Assembly (NCBI GenBank): GCA_029531795.1
Contig: JAPEIS010000003.1
Coordinates: 1 to 64,000, forward strand
Reading direction: 5' to 3'
Source: Sclerotinia nivalis
Taxonomy: Eukaryota; Ascomycota; Leotiomycetes; Helotiales; Sclerotiniaceae
Length of the DNA: 64,000 nucleotides
This document shows positions 35,299 through 46,699 of this stretch, piece after piece (positions within the stretch are counted from its first letter, which is position 1; each line of letters starts with the position of its first letter). Made by a program: the position numbers and the translations under genes. Below the pieces are notes generated by a model. The model was not told the origin of the DNA. It was given only the letters and a program-made list of their open reading frames with translations, and made no database searches.

Positions 35299-37380
35299 CT
35301 AATTATTCTTGATGAACACGGGCATAGTCTCAATGGAGCAGGCCACTTCAATCTCTTGCCCTCCACTCCAAGATTTATCATTTTCATGACCAATTATCTT
35401 CCAGGATTGCCCAGCCGGAAGATAAACCTTCATGTGTTTTGCCCCCGCCTCAAATACAGGACAGACCAAATATTTCGGTCCAAACATATATTGTTCCTCA
35501 ATCTCCCAACATCGTGGATCATCTGGAAACTCATAGAAAAGAGGACGCATAACAGGACTTCCCTTCTCACTAGCCTCGGCCATCATTTCCCTTGTATAAT
35601 CTCTCATATTCTCTCGCAACTTCATATATTTCTTGCAAATCTCATACACCTCTTCCCCATACGACCAAACCTCATTAGGCGCACCACTGAGACAAGTTGA
35701 TCCACCCCCTTCACCAACTTGGGGTTGTTTCGGCTCTCTATCTCCATGTAACCTCATAACCGGACAAAAAGTGCCCCATTGAAACCACCTCACAAATAAC
35801 TCCCTAAAAGCCGGATCCGATGGATCACCACCGTGAAAACCACCAATATCCGTCGTCCACCATGGAATCCCTGCAATACCCATGTTCAAGCCCGCAGTAA
35901 GTTGGTTTCTGAATGAAGACCATGATGAAGCGATGTCACCACTCCAGACTAAAGCGCCGTATCTCTGAGATCCTGCCCATGCGCATCGGAGGAGATTGAC
36001 GATATTTTTCTGTCCGGCTGCTGACATGCCTTCGTAGAATGCTCGGGCGTATTCAACGGGATAAGTGTTACCAATTGAAAGATTGGTGCCGCGGTGGTAG
36101 CGGTAGTTGTCGAAATCGTAGGCTGTGTACTCAGGCTCTGGGTTCAAAATTAGTTATTTAAATCTTGCGTGCTAGACTACAGAAACGACCGGAGTTGGCC
36201 AATACAATAAAAAGTACTAACCAGCTTCATCCAACCAAAAGACCTTAATCCCTTTGTCATAGTAGTTTTTCTTCGCTTTCTCCCAGATATACTTCCTGGC
36301 TCTGGGGTTTGTGGCATCAAAGTGAATCGTATCACCCTCAAAATCCATCACGATTCTTATACCTCTATCCGTTCGTACCAAATATCCCCTTTCTAGCATC
36401 TCTCCAAAGTTTTCGGACCGCGTATCAACTGTTGGCCAAATAGAAACCATTAGTTCGATATTCATTTCCTTGAGTTCCCTAATCATTGCATCTGGATCCG
36501 GCCAAAATTTCTCATCAAATCTCCAATCGCCTTGGGTGGGCCAATGAAAAAAGTCTATCACGATGAGATCAATGGGTAATTCTCTTTTCTTGTACTCCCT
36601 GGCTACTTCCAATAGCTCTTCTTGCGTTTGATACCGCAATTTACACTGCCAAAATCCAAGTCCATACTCCGGCATCATGGGAACTGTTCCCGTTACCGCA
36701 GCATACCGATGCACAATTTCAGAAGGACTCTCACCTGCCACGACCCAATAGTCGAGGAACGAGGTAGAGTAAGCTTCAAAAGACATGATATTTTTACCAA
36801 ACACAGCGCGACCAATAGCAGGATTATTCCATAGAAACCCATAACCCCGCGAAGAAAGAGCAAATGGTACACTAGCCTGAGAATTTCGATGAGCGAGTTC
36901 GAGATCTAAACCTTTGAGATCAAGATAAGGTTGCTGATATTGACCCATTCCAAATATTTTCTCATTCTTGTCTTGAGATTCAAATCTCATTGTTAAGTGA
37001 TGGGTAGAACTACCACCGGGATTGGGTTTAAACTCGCGGGCTTCGACATTTATTGCGGAACATTTTGGATCAGTCACATCGAGGCGATGACGTGCGTATT
37101 CTTCCAATAGAATCTTTCCATCGCCGTTATAGATTATTACTTTTCCTCTTGAGGTGATTGTTGCGCGAATTGAACCATTGATTATTGATGCTTCTTTTTC
37201 GTCTACATTGATTGTTGGAGCTGGTGTTTCGATTTCCTGGAGCGCCCATAATTCTCTAGGATCTGGATATTGCGATTCTTTGGTTGAGCGAACACGAAAT
37301 GCATTTGGACCCCATGGGTCAATCCAAAGTTCTTCTGCATCATAGCGATATATTAAACGGTTTCCTTGAGCGTAGAGCAT
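35299..37380 (-). CDS. GH31 glycosidase, alpha-xylosidase/alpha-glucosidase type
   Basis: Two exons (37380-36222 and 36137-35299) with an 84-bp intron encode 665 residues. The N-terminal beta-sandwich (1-230) leads into a (beta/alpha)8 barrel. The catalytic nucleophile is Asp384 in VFWLDEAEPE and the acid/base is Asp near 454 in WSGDIASSW; both motifs are complete, as are GLGFWQCKLRYQTQEELLEVA and FHWPTQGDWRFDE. The WLDEAEPE form and the length are those of fungal and bacterial alpha-xylosidases and related enzymes, which remove alpha-linked xylose or glucose from non-reducing ends. There is no signal peptide, so the enzyme is probably cytosolic and acts on imported oligosaccharides, which would fit the adjacent transporter. 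Substrate assignment is inference. The frame is intact. Confidence 0.92.
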
Positions 37381-37975
37381 TGTTTCTGAGAGTCGCTGTA
37401 AACTTTCTTGGATGTTGAAGGATGTTGGGGGATGTTGGAGGGGGAAAGGAAGCTCAGCATCAGAGTTGGGCTTCCATTAATCATAATCATTTTATCTAAT
37501 CAATCGACAAGTTCTTTAACCTCTTTCATGTTCGGGCATTGATGGGTCGACCTGAGGGGTAGAGAATATTTATGGGTTGATCAGGAATGTTACCCCATTG
37601 TGGGGTTGTGAAGTCACAAACCCCACATCTGTCTAGAAGCGCACCAGACAGCTTCTTTGGCAAGAACGTACTGCATATCCGACATGTAAGACAAACTTTG
37701 AATAGGATTTGATCTTCCTTCAGGGATGGAATACGGTTGAGTGGGGTTTGATCTTTCCAAGCATGAGCAGTCATCGAAAACAATAAAGCTCAGAGTGTCC
37801 AATAGTTCAGACTAGCAGATTAAATATAAGTTTCAATTTTTGAGAATGTTTTAATATTTCCAAATTCTGATATTTCAAATAATTCAAATGTTTCAATTAG
37901 ATTCAACAATTTAAATGCCTTCCATTGTCGAAGTACCAGTCCGGACTGTTGGAGACCTTGTAGGCTTCGTGCTGT
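37381..37975. other. Intergenic between GH31 and monooxygenase genes
   Basis: A minus-strand frame of 85 codons (37783-37526) has two C-x2-C pairs (LTCRIC and DRCGVC) spaced like a zinc ribbon. It lacks other support and is probably chance. AATTTCAAAT-like AT-rich repeats occur around 37830-37900. Confidence 0.4.
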
Positions 37976-40100
37976 CTAGCGACTCAAAACAGTCTTCAAG
38001 ACAAGCAATAACTTCTCGTCCGGTACGTCTATCATATCCATAGATCTCCAAGCCACAAATCTATCAGGTCTCACCAACACGCATCCACTCTCGTTAACTT
38101 CTCTTCGTCGCGCCCAATCAAAATATACGTCCTCATAATCTTGCCTCCAGCCAATCGAGTGTACACTGATCTCAAGTCCAAGAATCTCTGCCGCTTTCAT
38201 CGCAGCAGTCCTCCACTTCTCTCCTCCAATTCCAGTGAAAAGGGAAAATTTTCCATGTCCAGCAAGATCAATCGTTGAAAACTGTTTCCCTGGAACCTTG
38301 GTGTTTAACCACGCATGTGGAAGACGACTTCCGGGGTAAGTACTAATCTCAAGTTCGAGAACTGGATCCATTGGCAAAGATGGTCTTGGCTTTTCGTCGG
38401 AAAGAAAAACAGCAGAAGATTCATAGTGTTGATTCATCTCAATACCTACACCACTAAATTCACTCGCCGTTGATTCTATCGAAGCTTGGAAGCGTGCTCG
38501 ACGCGCCGATCCTTCTGGTGTAGCTTCCGAAAGTTCTGCAAAATGTTTTCGGCGAATTTCGACAGATGGGTCCATCATCCCTAATGCTTCGAATACTAGG
38601 GCCTGATCTCGAAACCCTTCATTAGCTCGTGTGACGACGGATTGGCCAACTGGCTGCCGCTCTAAGCTATACGAGTTGAGGAGACCACCATCTGCTTTCC
38701 CCTTCAGGACGTATGCAATTTTCCAGGCAAGATTAAAAGCATCTTGGATGCAAGTGTTAGATCCTAAGCCGCTCGCTGGTGGATGGCGGTGAACTGCATC
38801 ACCGAGGCAAAAGCTGAGTAACTTAGTGGGCGAAATAGAGCATGAGGAGCGGAGCAGAAGACATACATATTGCCGTCGGAGTAGTATTCCGCCACCGTTT
38901 CATTGACAGCCCATTTCGAGACTCCGAGTAGTTCAACGGGGATTGACTTATCTCCGATCATATCTTTAACACATTTCAAATAATCTTCGTCTGATGCATT
39001 GACATCTTTTCCAGGATAAGGAAGAAGAATAAACATCCACCTGAAATGTCAGTATTGTTTTTACTCAAACTTGGCGAAGAACCTACTCCTTCCAAGGTTT
39101 CACCATTCTGGCAACACCAGCCCATCCAAAAGTAGGATTTTCTTCATCTGGCCTCATAACCCAATGCAAATTGCCCATTCTATTCTCCATGAAATGTCCC
39201 AAATCTGCTTTGACTAGTACGTTCATAGCTTCTCCTTGTCTAGGCTTTTTGAGTAATGGGATTTGTAATTGTCTCACAACTTGACTTCGAGCTCCATCAC
39301 ATCCAAATAAGTATTTAGACCGAATGTGATAGATTTGCTTCGTTAAATTGTCTTGGACTTTGGTGATAATTGTATTTGAGGCCGAGTCTCTTTCAAAAGA
39401 TAAGAAGGTGGTATCAAACCGACAATTAAATCCACTGTGAGAGGCGCGATTTATCAAGATCGGGTCGAGAACGGTCTGAGGAATATCAACATGGTTGCAT
39501 GGACTTGCGGCATCATAACCACCCTGCGGCACATATTAATTTTTTACAAAGCTTTCTCAGTTTTCTTCTCAACTTACAGCACGATTCGGGTCATTTCCCC
39601 ACGCGTAAGTTCTGGCAAGCTCCTCGCCAGCTAAAGTACGACACCATCGCGTATGTAACATGAAATCACCATTAGCAGCAACTTTCAAACACTCTTCTTC
39701 CAAACCTATATCACGCAAACATTCCATTGTTGCCATATTGGTAATGTGAGCACGAGGAGTGTCTGCTGTGCTAGGAGTGGCTGCGATGACCATTCCTCGG
39801 AGGCCTGGGAATATCAGTACCATTATTTATTTTGTTTTCGCTTCTTGCTTCCTTCTCCGAGCAAGTTTCTTGTCCATCCAAAATAGTCCGAGATTTGAAA
39901 AGCTCTGTTGGAGGTAGGTAATGAAACCCCAAGAAAGATATAGACTTACCATGATGACCCAGAAAACAAGCCAGAGATGCTCCAGCAGGTCCAGCTCCAA
40001 CAATCAGCAAGTCAGTCTTGATGAATCCGTCCGTCACTGTGGTCTTAACATCCTCGGATTGCTCATTAACATTTGTGTAGGGCCAAGATTTTGAAGTCAT
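37976..40100 (-). CDS. FAD-dependent aromatic monooxygenase (phenol hydroxylase family)
   Basis: Five exons (40100-39950, 39804-39578, 39523-39087, 39040-38867, 38813-37976), with introns of 145, 54, 46 and 53 bp, encode 608 residues. The FAD/NADPH motifs are all present: GAGPAG at 35-40 (Rossmann), FGCDGARSQ near 200, and CLGDAVHRHPP near 335, followed by GSNTCIQDAFNLAWKIAYVLKG. The C-terminal 150 residues form the thioredoxin-like dimerisation region of phenol 2-monooxygenases. Length and motifs are closest to bacterial and fungal 2,4-dichlorophenol 6-monooxygenase-like enzymes, which ortho-hydroxylate phenols. The likely role is cytosolic detoxification or catabolism of plant phenolics; the substrate is not deducible. 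No partner tailoring genes adjoin it, which argues against a biosynthetic cluster. The reading frame is intact. Confidence 0.9.
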
Positions 40101-41260
40101 GTTGGAGAAGATAATGTGAGTTGTGAAGAGAATGCTCTGAAATTTGAAGCGGTGGATGTAAGTTTGACTTTATATCAGAATTACCCAAACATCATGTGTT
40201 CACAGATATTATTGTAGGATCCCGCTATACCGGATACAAAAAGTAGGCCTTCGCTGTACAAACCCACCTACACTAGAAAATACAAGACATATTAAGCCTA
40301 TTTCAATCCCTAGTTCCTCTTGGGGGAAAGCAAACGTGAGAATAGGAAATAGGAAATGACCTTATTTGAAATAAGTTTAGTATTGTTTTGGTGCTGGTGA
40401 GTTTACACGGCGGAATTTGATATAATTGGTTTTCCGGTATAAAAAAATGGATGAAGTTTTAAGGTTTTATAAAAGTGTCCGGTTTATAGCGAGGTTTTAC
40501 TCTATCGGAAAGAGTAAATTTACACCCCACAGTTCCACTTGAGAACTTTGATTGGCATACCAGCTTCCAATTCCGGAATGTCAGCATGAACTACCGGGCT
40601 AATGCCGTGTGTGTGCTCCATATTTGTAATTGTTTACATGAGCATTGCTAAGTCTTTGTAATATTTTTGATGAAAAACGCGCGTGTCTGTGGAATCTCAT
40701 GACTTCATACGATATTTCAAAGTAACATATCGGGGTTTCAATGCAGCACGGCTGTGTGACAGGTACGAATACAAAGGCAACTAGTAGAAAAACACGCAAT
40801 ATTGAAATGAATTGACCAGGCCAACATATGAACACAGAAGGAATATATTTCTAAAGGGAACTTTACGTCAACGAACTCTCGTCACCCATACAACACTACT
40901 CCCATTAACAATCACCGTCACAACATCTACTAGCATTAAACCCTTCAACCACCAGAAAAACTCAATGCACAATCCGCGACAGCATTACTTGAGGTTCCGG
41001 GCTTGAGCTGGCAATTAACCCCCCTCGCATCCATGGCCGCGTGTCCCTTCCATGAACATCGTCAAAGCATTGATCCGTACTTGTTTTTCTAGCCATAAGC
41101 AGCTTTCTTAATTGCATTTCCCCATAAAAGGAGTCATTCTACCCTACCGATTATTGCACAAATTCTATCTCCTCTACCGTAAACTAAACGATTTGCCTAG
41201 AGGAGGATTACTTTAGCATGAGGGGAAAAATTATAGGTCAAGGGAGTAGCGGGAAGAATA
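40101..41260. other. Intergenic, no gene recognised
   Basis: Includes the monooxygenase promoter (40101-40200). Short frames at 40599-40835 and 40812-41006 overlap on opposite strands and lack domains. Nothing else is seen. Confidence 0.5.
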
Positions 41261-42018
41261 TTAGGTGAAATCCCATCGGGTGAAAGTTGTGATGCGCCAT
41301 TCAATGATTATGCCCGGAGCATATGCTACAAGCCGCTTGTGAGTTGAAGGGTAATCGATCTCCACGTGTCCTCGATAGTTTGTTTTAGCAAGAGTAGATC
41401 GAAGATGTTGTTGTAACTTCTTAGTGTCGTCATTATTGTGATCTCCCATTTGAGCATGAAAGATTTCAGACTAGTTGGGTTCGATACATAGGCTTCACAA
41501 GACGCCCATAGCTCAGGGGTCTGCCGATGAGTGAGATTTATTCGAATGGAAAAATGGATGAATTTGTCTTCTATCTCTTTATCGCCCCACCACTTTGTTT
41601 CATTGGCCAATATGTTATATTCAAGTAGTATCCCGATGGGTATTTAGTTTGCTCTCGAACCATATCATACAAAGGAGACAGATTCGTAGAAAAATCTCGG
41701 AAACGAGTTCGAAATTCGCTGCAATCAAGGTCATGGGAGGAGAGCTGGGAAATGTTAGGTTTAGATCTGCGGAATTGAAAGGAGAGCACAAACAAAACAA
41801 GCATACCGATGACCAGCTCCTAACGATTGAGCGTTTGTTGCAGAGTTCACGGATGTGCTTGAGGTAACCTCATCTGTGCATGAATAGGAAGGTGGTTGTT
41901 CTTCTGAATCCTCGTAGCCGCCAATGGTATGTAGTGAATTGTGGAGGAGGTCGAGATAGTATCGTTGAGAGCTGGATTGTCTCTGTATACCATAAGTGGG
42001 AGGAGATTTTTTGCCCAT
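41261..42018 (-). pseudogene. Frameshifted and truncated gene of unknown function
   Basis: Starts at ATG 42018 (MGKKSPPTYGIQRQ). The first exon has a proline motif (EEQPPSYS) and ends at a GTATGC donor; splicing to the acceptor before 41762 continues RSKPNISQLSSHDLDCSEFRTRFRDFSTNLSPLYDMV. Sense then switches frame near 41605 (WWGDKEIEDKFIHFSIRINLT) and again near 41450 (DHNNDDTKKLQQHLRSTLAKTNYRGHVEIDYPSTHKRL), ending RWDFT at 41261. From memory, related fungal hypothetical proteins continue into a C-terminal membrane anchor after the RW; here a stop removes it. Two frameshifts plus truncation indicate a pseudogene. Confidence 0.6.
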
Positions 42019-42780
42019 TTTAAGATGTCTCTACTCAGTGGGTTATCGAAGGAGATTCAATGATAAGGTTGAGATCGGATCTACCATAGAAAAAACTGCC
42101 GCTATGCTATGGCAATTTATGATGCGGCGCAATATCATAATAAATAAATTCATGAAGAGTCAATCAGTTCTTCATATAGCGAATCTTTCAAGTTGAAACC
42201 CTCTATAAAGTATGGAATGATTAAATTTGGAGGTGTTCAAAACAATTAATTACTGATGTTGGGTGAAGGGGGTTGGGAGAATGGTAGTGGAATTACAATA
42301 GTACAAACCTTAAATGTACGTACCTGGAGCTATTTTTTTTATTTTTATTTTTTTGAAGTTGTATTTTAGAAGTTATATCAAATTCATTCATTATACCCTA
42401 CGATTACTTTACAGTTTTCTAGCTATTTCTTTTATCCCTTATATTATTCAGACTCACATGAGATCATTTGTTGAAGTGAAAATTATGTTAATATCGGCGA
42501 CATTGATGTTAAAATACACTAACGCTATTCATCTATTCATTTCATAAAACGACCACCCATGATATATCGCTCCCATGTGAACGCCCAAGTACAAAATACC
42601 ACCTCATTTAAACTCCCCAATATGCAATTTTTCCTCCAATGACAGATAAAGGGTGCAAAGTAGGCCTTAAACAGATCACAAAAAGTCAGAGAATATACCG
42701 TAGCCCACTAATAAAATGAACCTGAAGAAATATGTACCATGAAAGCGCAAGCCCAGAACGTAGAATACCACAAATTGCCA
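42019..42780. other. Intergenic, AT-rich, no gene recognised
   Basis: A 77-codon plus frame (42314-42547) is hydrophobic only because the DNA is T-rich. No other feature is visible. Confidence 0.5.
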
Positions 42781-43284
42781 TCATCTCGCGTTCTCGGGAG
42801 TCACGAAAGCAACATGCTTACGAGGCTGAACGACAATCGTATCGTCCAGCACCGCAGATGACTGCGCAGGCAAAAGTGGCTCCGCGCACAAAAAAGAAAT
42901 CTCATCGATGGCGTATCTAGCCTCATCGAATGGTATTCCTATCGCATCAAGGTTTTGGGGCTGCGGCTCCAGGGGTGTGCCGTCTTGCCGCGCGGGCTTC
43001 CGGGAAGGGTTGGCCAAAAAGTTACCGGCACAACGACGCGGAGGCTTTTTCAATCCAAAAGCCTCTTTTGGGTAGGTGGGAGAAAAAGGATTCTCCAACT
43101 CCGCCTCTTCGAGCAGTTGTGAATTCGGGGAATCCACATTAAAGCTTTTAAGCTGATGCGTCAAAGATGATATAGTTGTCACGGGATACACCCGTTTCAC
43201 ACCTCCATCATCAGGTAATGGAGAGTCGCCCGCCGATAAGGTGGCGGAGGAAGCAGGTGATGAGATGGTTGACCCGTTCGTCAA
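42781..43284 (-). CDS. Unidentified frame, possible C-terminal part of the upstream gene
   Basis: A minus-strand open stretch of 167 codons with a gene-like composition: Ser/Pro-rich (TISSPASSATLSAGDSPLPDDGG), then KPPRRCAGNFLANPSRKPARQDG and a C-terminus with HVAFVTPENAR. It follows the multi-exon gene at 43391-45402 on the same strand, 107 bp downstream, and lacks a convincing ATG of its own. It may be a further exon of that gene or a separate small gene. No domain recognised; the low complexity suggests a disordered tail. Confidence 0.35.
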   Translation of the reverse strand: MTNGSTISSPASSATLSAGDSPLPDDGGVKRVYPVTTISSLTHQLKSFNVDSPNSQLLEEAELENPFSPTYPKEAFGLKKPPRRCAGNFLANPSRKPARQDGTPLEPQPQNLDAIGIPFDEARYAIDEISFLCAEPLLPAQSSAVLDDTIVVQPRKHVAFVTPENAR

Positions 43285-43390
43285 CCTATGACTGCTTCCC
43301 GATGACCCCGAACTCTATAGACCTGCATTGTCCTCTTCAAAGACTTGAGGATAGTCACCCTTCAGAACCATCGAGTCCATTGTTCCTGCG

Positions 43391-45402
43391 TTATTGAGTC
43401 GAAAGTCGAAGGATGTGAATACCCCCTTTTTTATCCTTGGTTTTAATGACAAAGTTCAGGGATTCTCCATCCAGATGAAGTTCCACATAGTACTTGAAGA
43501 TATGGACTCCCCGAAACTTTGGCTTTCTGGGTAACATCGATAAGAACTCGGCAAACTCTTCGCGGAAATCAACAGTCAATTCAATCGTATCTGATAGTCC
43601 AAACATTAGTATATGAGAAGTACAGATCAAATTTGAGTTAAATTACCGATTCCTTCAAGCCCATCTAATTGAGCTGGTAATGACCAGAGCTTCGGGCCGG
43701 GATTGCCATTCCAGGATTTGATTGTTTCGTTCCAAAACAGATCATCAATCTTCTGAACATCTCGCTGACGCCACTGAAACTCTTTCTTGTCAGTGGTAAA
43801 AATTTGGGACGATTGGATCGTATCGCCCTAGATGATATCAGTGATACGATCACAAGGAAATCAACCCTTAACTTTAAGAACATACCTCTCTCCCTAACCA
43901 TTCGTGAGCCAAGAAAACCCATGATCCGTCAAGAGAGTTTCGCGATGGTTCATATTCAGCCTGTGGTTTGAACTTCTCCTGTTTAGGCGACCAAGGATAT
44001 TTGGTCAAGATGGAATATGAAGACTTCAAGAGCCTTGATTCCACAATATCCGGGTTCGCAGTCATGTCGATAGCTTTAGCTGCCACTGGTTCCCTTTTGA
44101 TAGTCAGCAATATATTTCGAATCCGTATTTCAGATCATATACTTGTCTAAATGCTGGAGAATTTTAATATCAAGTTCCTGTCCAAGGTTGAACAAAGTGT
44201 CTCGAACAAGACGCATTGTTGAATAACCATTACCAAGAACCATACACCTGATTATATCAGTTTTGGATATATCTTAATCTATTAATCGATTGAAACTTAC
44301 TGTTGGCTTTGTAGGAAGACGTTTGATGAACCCACGAAGCCCATCTACCATTGGAATGATTGATGCCTCTTGGATTATTTCAACAATGGTTCTCCTAAAG
44401 CAAGACATCAGCACAAATAACAGTCCGTAGATATATCATAAATATCTTACCATGGCATCTGAAGCCTACCAGCTAACCAAGGAGGATCTATGCTCTCATC
44501 TGCTCGTATCAAACTGTGGTAGAAGATATGGTTTTCAGACTTGGCAGGCATCGAATAATTGAACGCCCGTTGGACTTGCCAAACCCACATAGGCGAAATA
44601 TCATCAAGAATACGTTGGATCTGATCCTCGGTATAGTCATCATTCCTCTCTAATTCAGAACGGAAATACTTTTTTGCAAGGGGCCATACACTTTGAGAAC
44701 CATATAGAAGACCTAGAATAATAAAGTATGAGATTATGAACAATTACCTTAAAAGGCAGAAAAGAAATGTCTCGGAGGAGGTTGATCGGATAATAATAAA
44801 TAATATAATAATAATACTATAATATTATTTATTATAGTAGTGGAAGACTTAGTCGTATTTAGCTTAGGAGTGATCGAATATATGAACAATAGAATATTGA
44901 AGTCAGAATTATATATATATTGAATATTGAATTTTTATCTGCTTATTTTTTCGAAGAATTCTTTGAAGAAGATCTTCGTATTTATAGATTTTAATGAGAT
45001 TCTACACTATTCTATGATTATAAATAAGATCGATTTAAATCGAATCTTATAGAATCATTTTATATAATAAAAGGAAATAATAACCAATAGTATTCAATCT
45101 GAGAATAAGAAAATTCTATATGCTTCCATTTCATTCTATTCCATTATAAATCATTCTGATATGATATATGATCGAAATTTTATATAATAATAAAATTTAA
45201 TAATATGAAATCATATTATTAATATATCACGTGATCATATAACTATTGGTTCGGTAAATATTATTAAGTGATTTAATAACTTATTAGGAATTCTCACAAA
45301 ATGAAATGGGGACTTACTCAAAGGGAGAATACCCGCTGGTGATACCCGTGTTACCTTTTTTTCATCGTCACCAAACTCAACAATTCGATGGGCATCAATA
45401 TC
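43391..45402 (-). pseudogene. Unidentified multi-exon gene, 5' end lost to a retrotransposon
   Basis: Splice-joined minus-strand exons: 45402-45318 (DIDAHRIVEFGDDEKKVTRV), 44712-44451 (LLYGSQSVWPLAKKYFRSELE), 44394 to about 44302 (RTIVEIIQEASIIPMVDGLRG), 44251 to about 44156 (CMVLGNGYSTMRLVRDTLFNLG), a 44107-43888 block (EPVAAKAIDMTANPDIVESR... HEWLGRE), then about 43828 to 43647 (KEFQWRQRDVQKIDDLFWNE) and 43599-43391 (TIELTVDFREEFAEFL... FKYYVELHLD). Most joins have good GT-AG sites. The join at 44302/44251 needs one extra base, so the copy may be frameshifted. Exons upstream of 45402 are absent: a family-C LTR begins 56 bp away. I do not recognise the family. The intron 44713-45317 is abnormally long and AT-rich. 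Confidence 0.5.
44713..45317. other. AT-rich insertion inside an intron (605 bp)
   Basis: The flanking exons splice cleanly (A|GT join of a Ser codon), but the intron is about ten times the local norm. Its middle (about 44780-45300) is almost pure A/T with short palindromes such as ATCACGTGAT near 45230. It resembles a decayed insertion, but no family is identifiable. Confidence 0.6.
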
Positions 45403-45458
45403 CTATATTGAATCAGATTCATAAAGAAATGAGTAAATAAATTGGAATAAGAAAGAAC

Positions 45459-45952
45459 TGTTACGCCGCTACAATCCTTTATCACTAAGAAGTAATCAAG
45501 GGACTTATAGAAAGGCCGTGGTGGTTTCTATTAAAGATCAAATAGAGGCTTAATGAGAATGAAAGATATAACGATTGTATTGTATGGTAACTATAATGTT
45601 TAAACTAATGATTGTTCTTAAACACAAAGCTCTATAAATAAAAGAATCCATTCTGTTTATATAGATCTTCGTACTTGGGAGCCCTAGAAGCCCTCGAAGC
45701 TTCAATGCTCCGAAAGCGTTGGAAGCTTTCGAAACTCCAATGCTTCAGGAGCGTTGGGAGCCTTCGAAACTTCAATACTCTAGGAGTGTTAAGAGTCTTC
45801 GAAACTCTAATACTCTATACTTCATTACATGATCTGATACTAATATGGTCTATACTTGTTTGTTCCTATGATTATCTTAATCTTATATTAATCCGATCAA
45901 ATTATAATGTGTATTCATATGATCGGTTATTGTAAGATCTGTGATCGTAATA
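45459..45952 (-). repeat. 3' LTR of element C with minisatellite (494 bp)
   Basis: Begins TGTTACGCCG and ends GATCGTAATA (an original TAACA changed to TAATA). Homologous to the solo LTR at 1350-1759 but 84 bp longer, because a unit of about 35 bp (starting CGAAGCTTCAATGCTCC or variants) is present about 3.5 times at 45697-45826. A TATA box (TATATAAA on the minus strand) lies at 45656-45663, just downstream of the repeats in transcription direction. Confidence 0.88.
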
Positions 45953-46137
45953 CTATCCCCTATTTAGGCTAAAGCTTGTCTCAAGCTTATAAGGCAAGGT
46001 TATATTCTAAAGAAAAGTGCAAAAAACTCTTTTTTCTTATTATATCTTCCTTCAAAATTAAGAAATCCCTACCTTCTGCTTGAAAATGTTCCGAACAGAT
46101 TCTTCTAGTTCAATCTATCAATAATTGTAGAGTTGAA

Positions 46138-46653
46138 ATGTTTCCCTGTTCTTATTGTTGCAATGAAAAACTTCGCTGTATGAAAGATGTTAATAATCCT
46201 CAATGTTCTCGTTATTCCGAATATATTCTGGTTAGAATTCTCTGTAATGCCGAATTTCCTTTGGAAGAAAATTGGGATCGGGAAGTGCCTCGTGTTTCGG
46301 ATTGAGTTTCTTTGAATATACAAGAAAAGAAATTAGATCGTGAAAAGGAAAAAGCGTTTGTTAAAATTTTGTGTTTACGTAAACAAAAGAAATTCCTATA
46401 CGATTGTAGAAAACGGATGGCCGATCGTGGTCTTAAATATTTGGATGAATTAGATGCTTTGGAAGAGAAAGAACGATTGGTAAAAGAGCAAATGAAGAAG
46501 GAAAGAACAAATGGAAATGCTTCTGGCCCTAGTAATGCTCTGTTCGATCTTTTGGAGAGTTTCGATTTTTTGTCTTTCTCGAATCCCTTTAATCCTTATT
46601 GGATAAATCCAGATATCGCTGATAGAACGCCTACAATTTTTCAGAGCAATTAA
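46138..46653 (+). pseudogene. Antisense accessory ORF of element C: Cys cluster plus coiled coil
   Basis: A frame of 171 codons on the strand opposite to gag-pol lies between the chromodomain end and the 3' LTR. It starts at ATG 46138 and is broken once by TGA (46309-46311). The N-terminal 40 residues hold Cys at 4, 7, 8, 14, 23 and 36. Position 26 is Tyr (TAT), one G-to-A step from Cys; with it, the spacing approximates C-x2-C-x6-C-x8-C-x2-C-x9-C, like a fungal Zn2Cys6 cluster. Residues 62-125 (EKEKAFVKILCLRKQKKFLY, then DELDALEEKERLVKEQMKKE) are highly charged and predicted as a coiled coil. The C-terminus is Phe/Asn/Pro-rich. I recall similar small hypothetical proteins encoded beside other fungal gypsy elements, but cannot search. 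Possible DNA-binding protein; unproven. Confidence 0.7.
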
Positions 46654-46699
46654 GATTCTTTTTAGATTCCTAAGTGTTTTCTGAATATAGATAATCGAG

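Noticed and set aside
37526..37783. Small zinc-ribbon-like protein with two CxxC pairs
   Set aside because: No homologue recognised, lies in a promoter region, and overlaps another frame; the cysteine spacing alone is weak evidence.
33239..40100. Secondary-metabolite gene cluster
   Set aside because: No polyketide, peptide or terpene synthase or pathway regulator is present; an oxidase plus a transporter is not enough.
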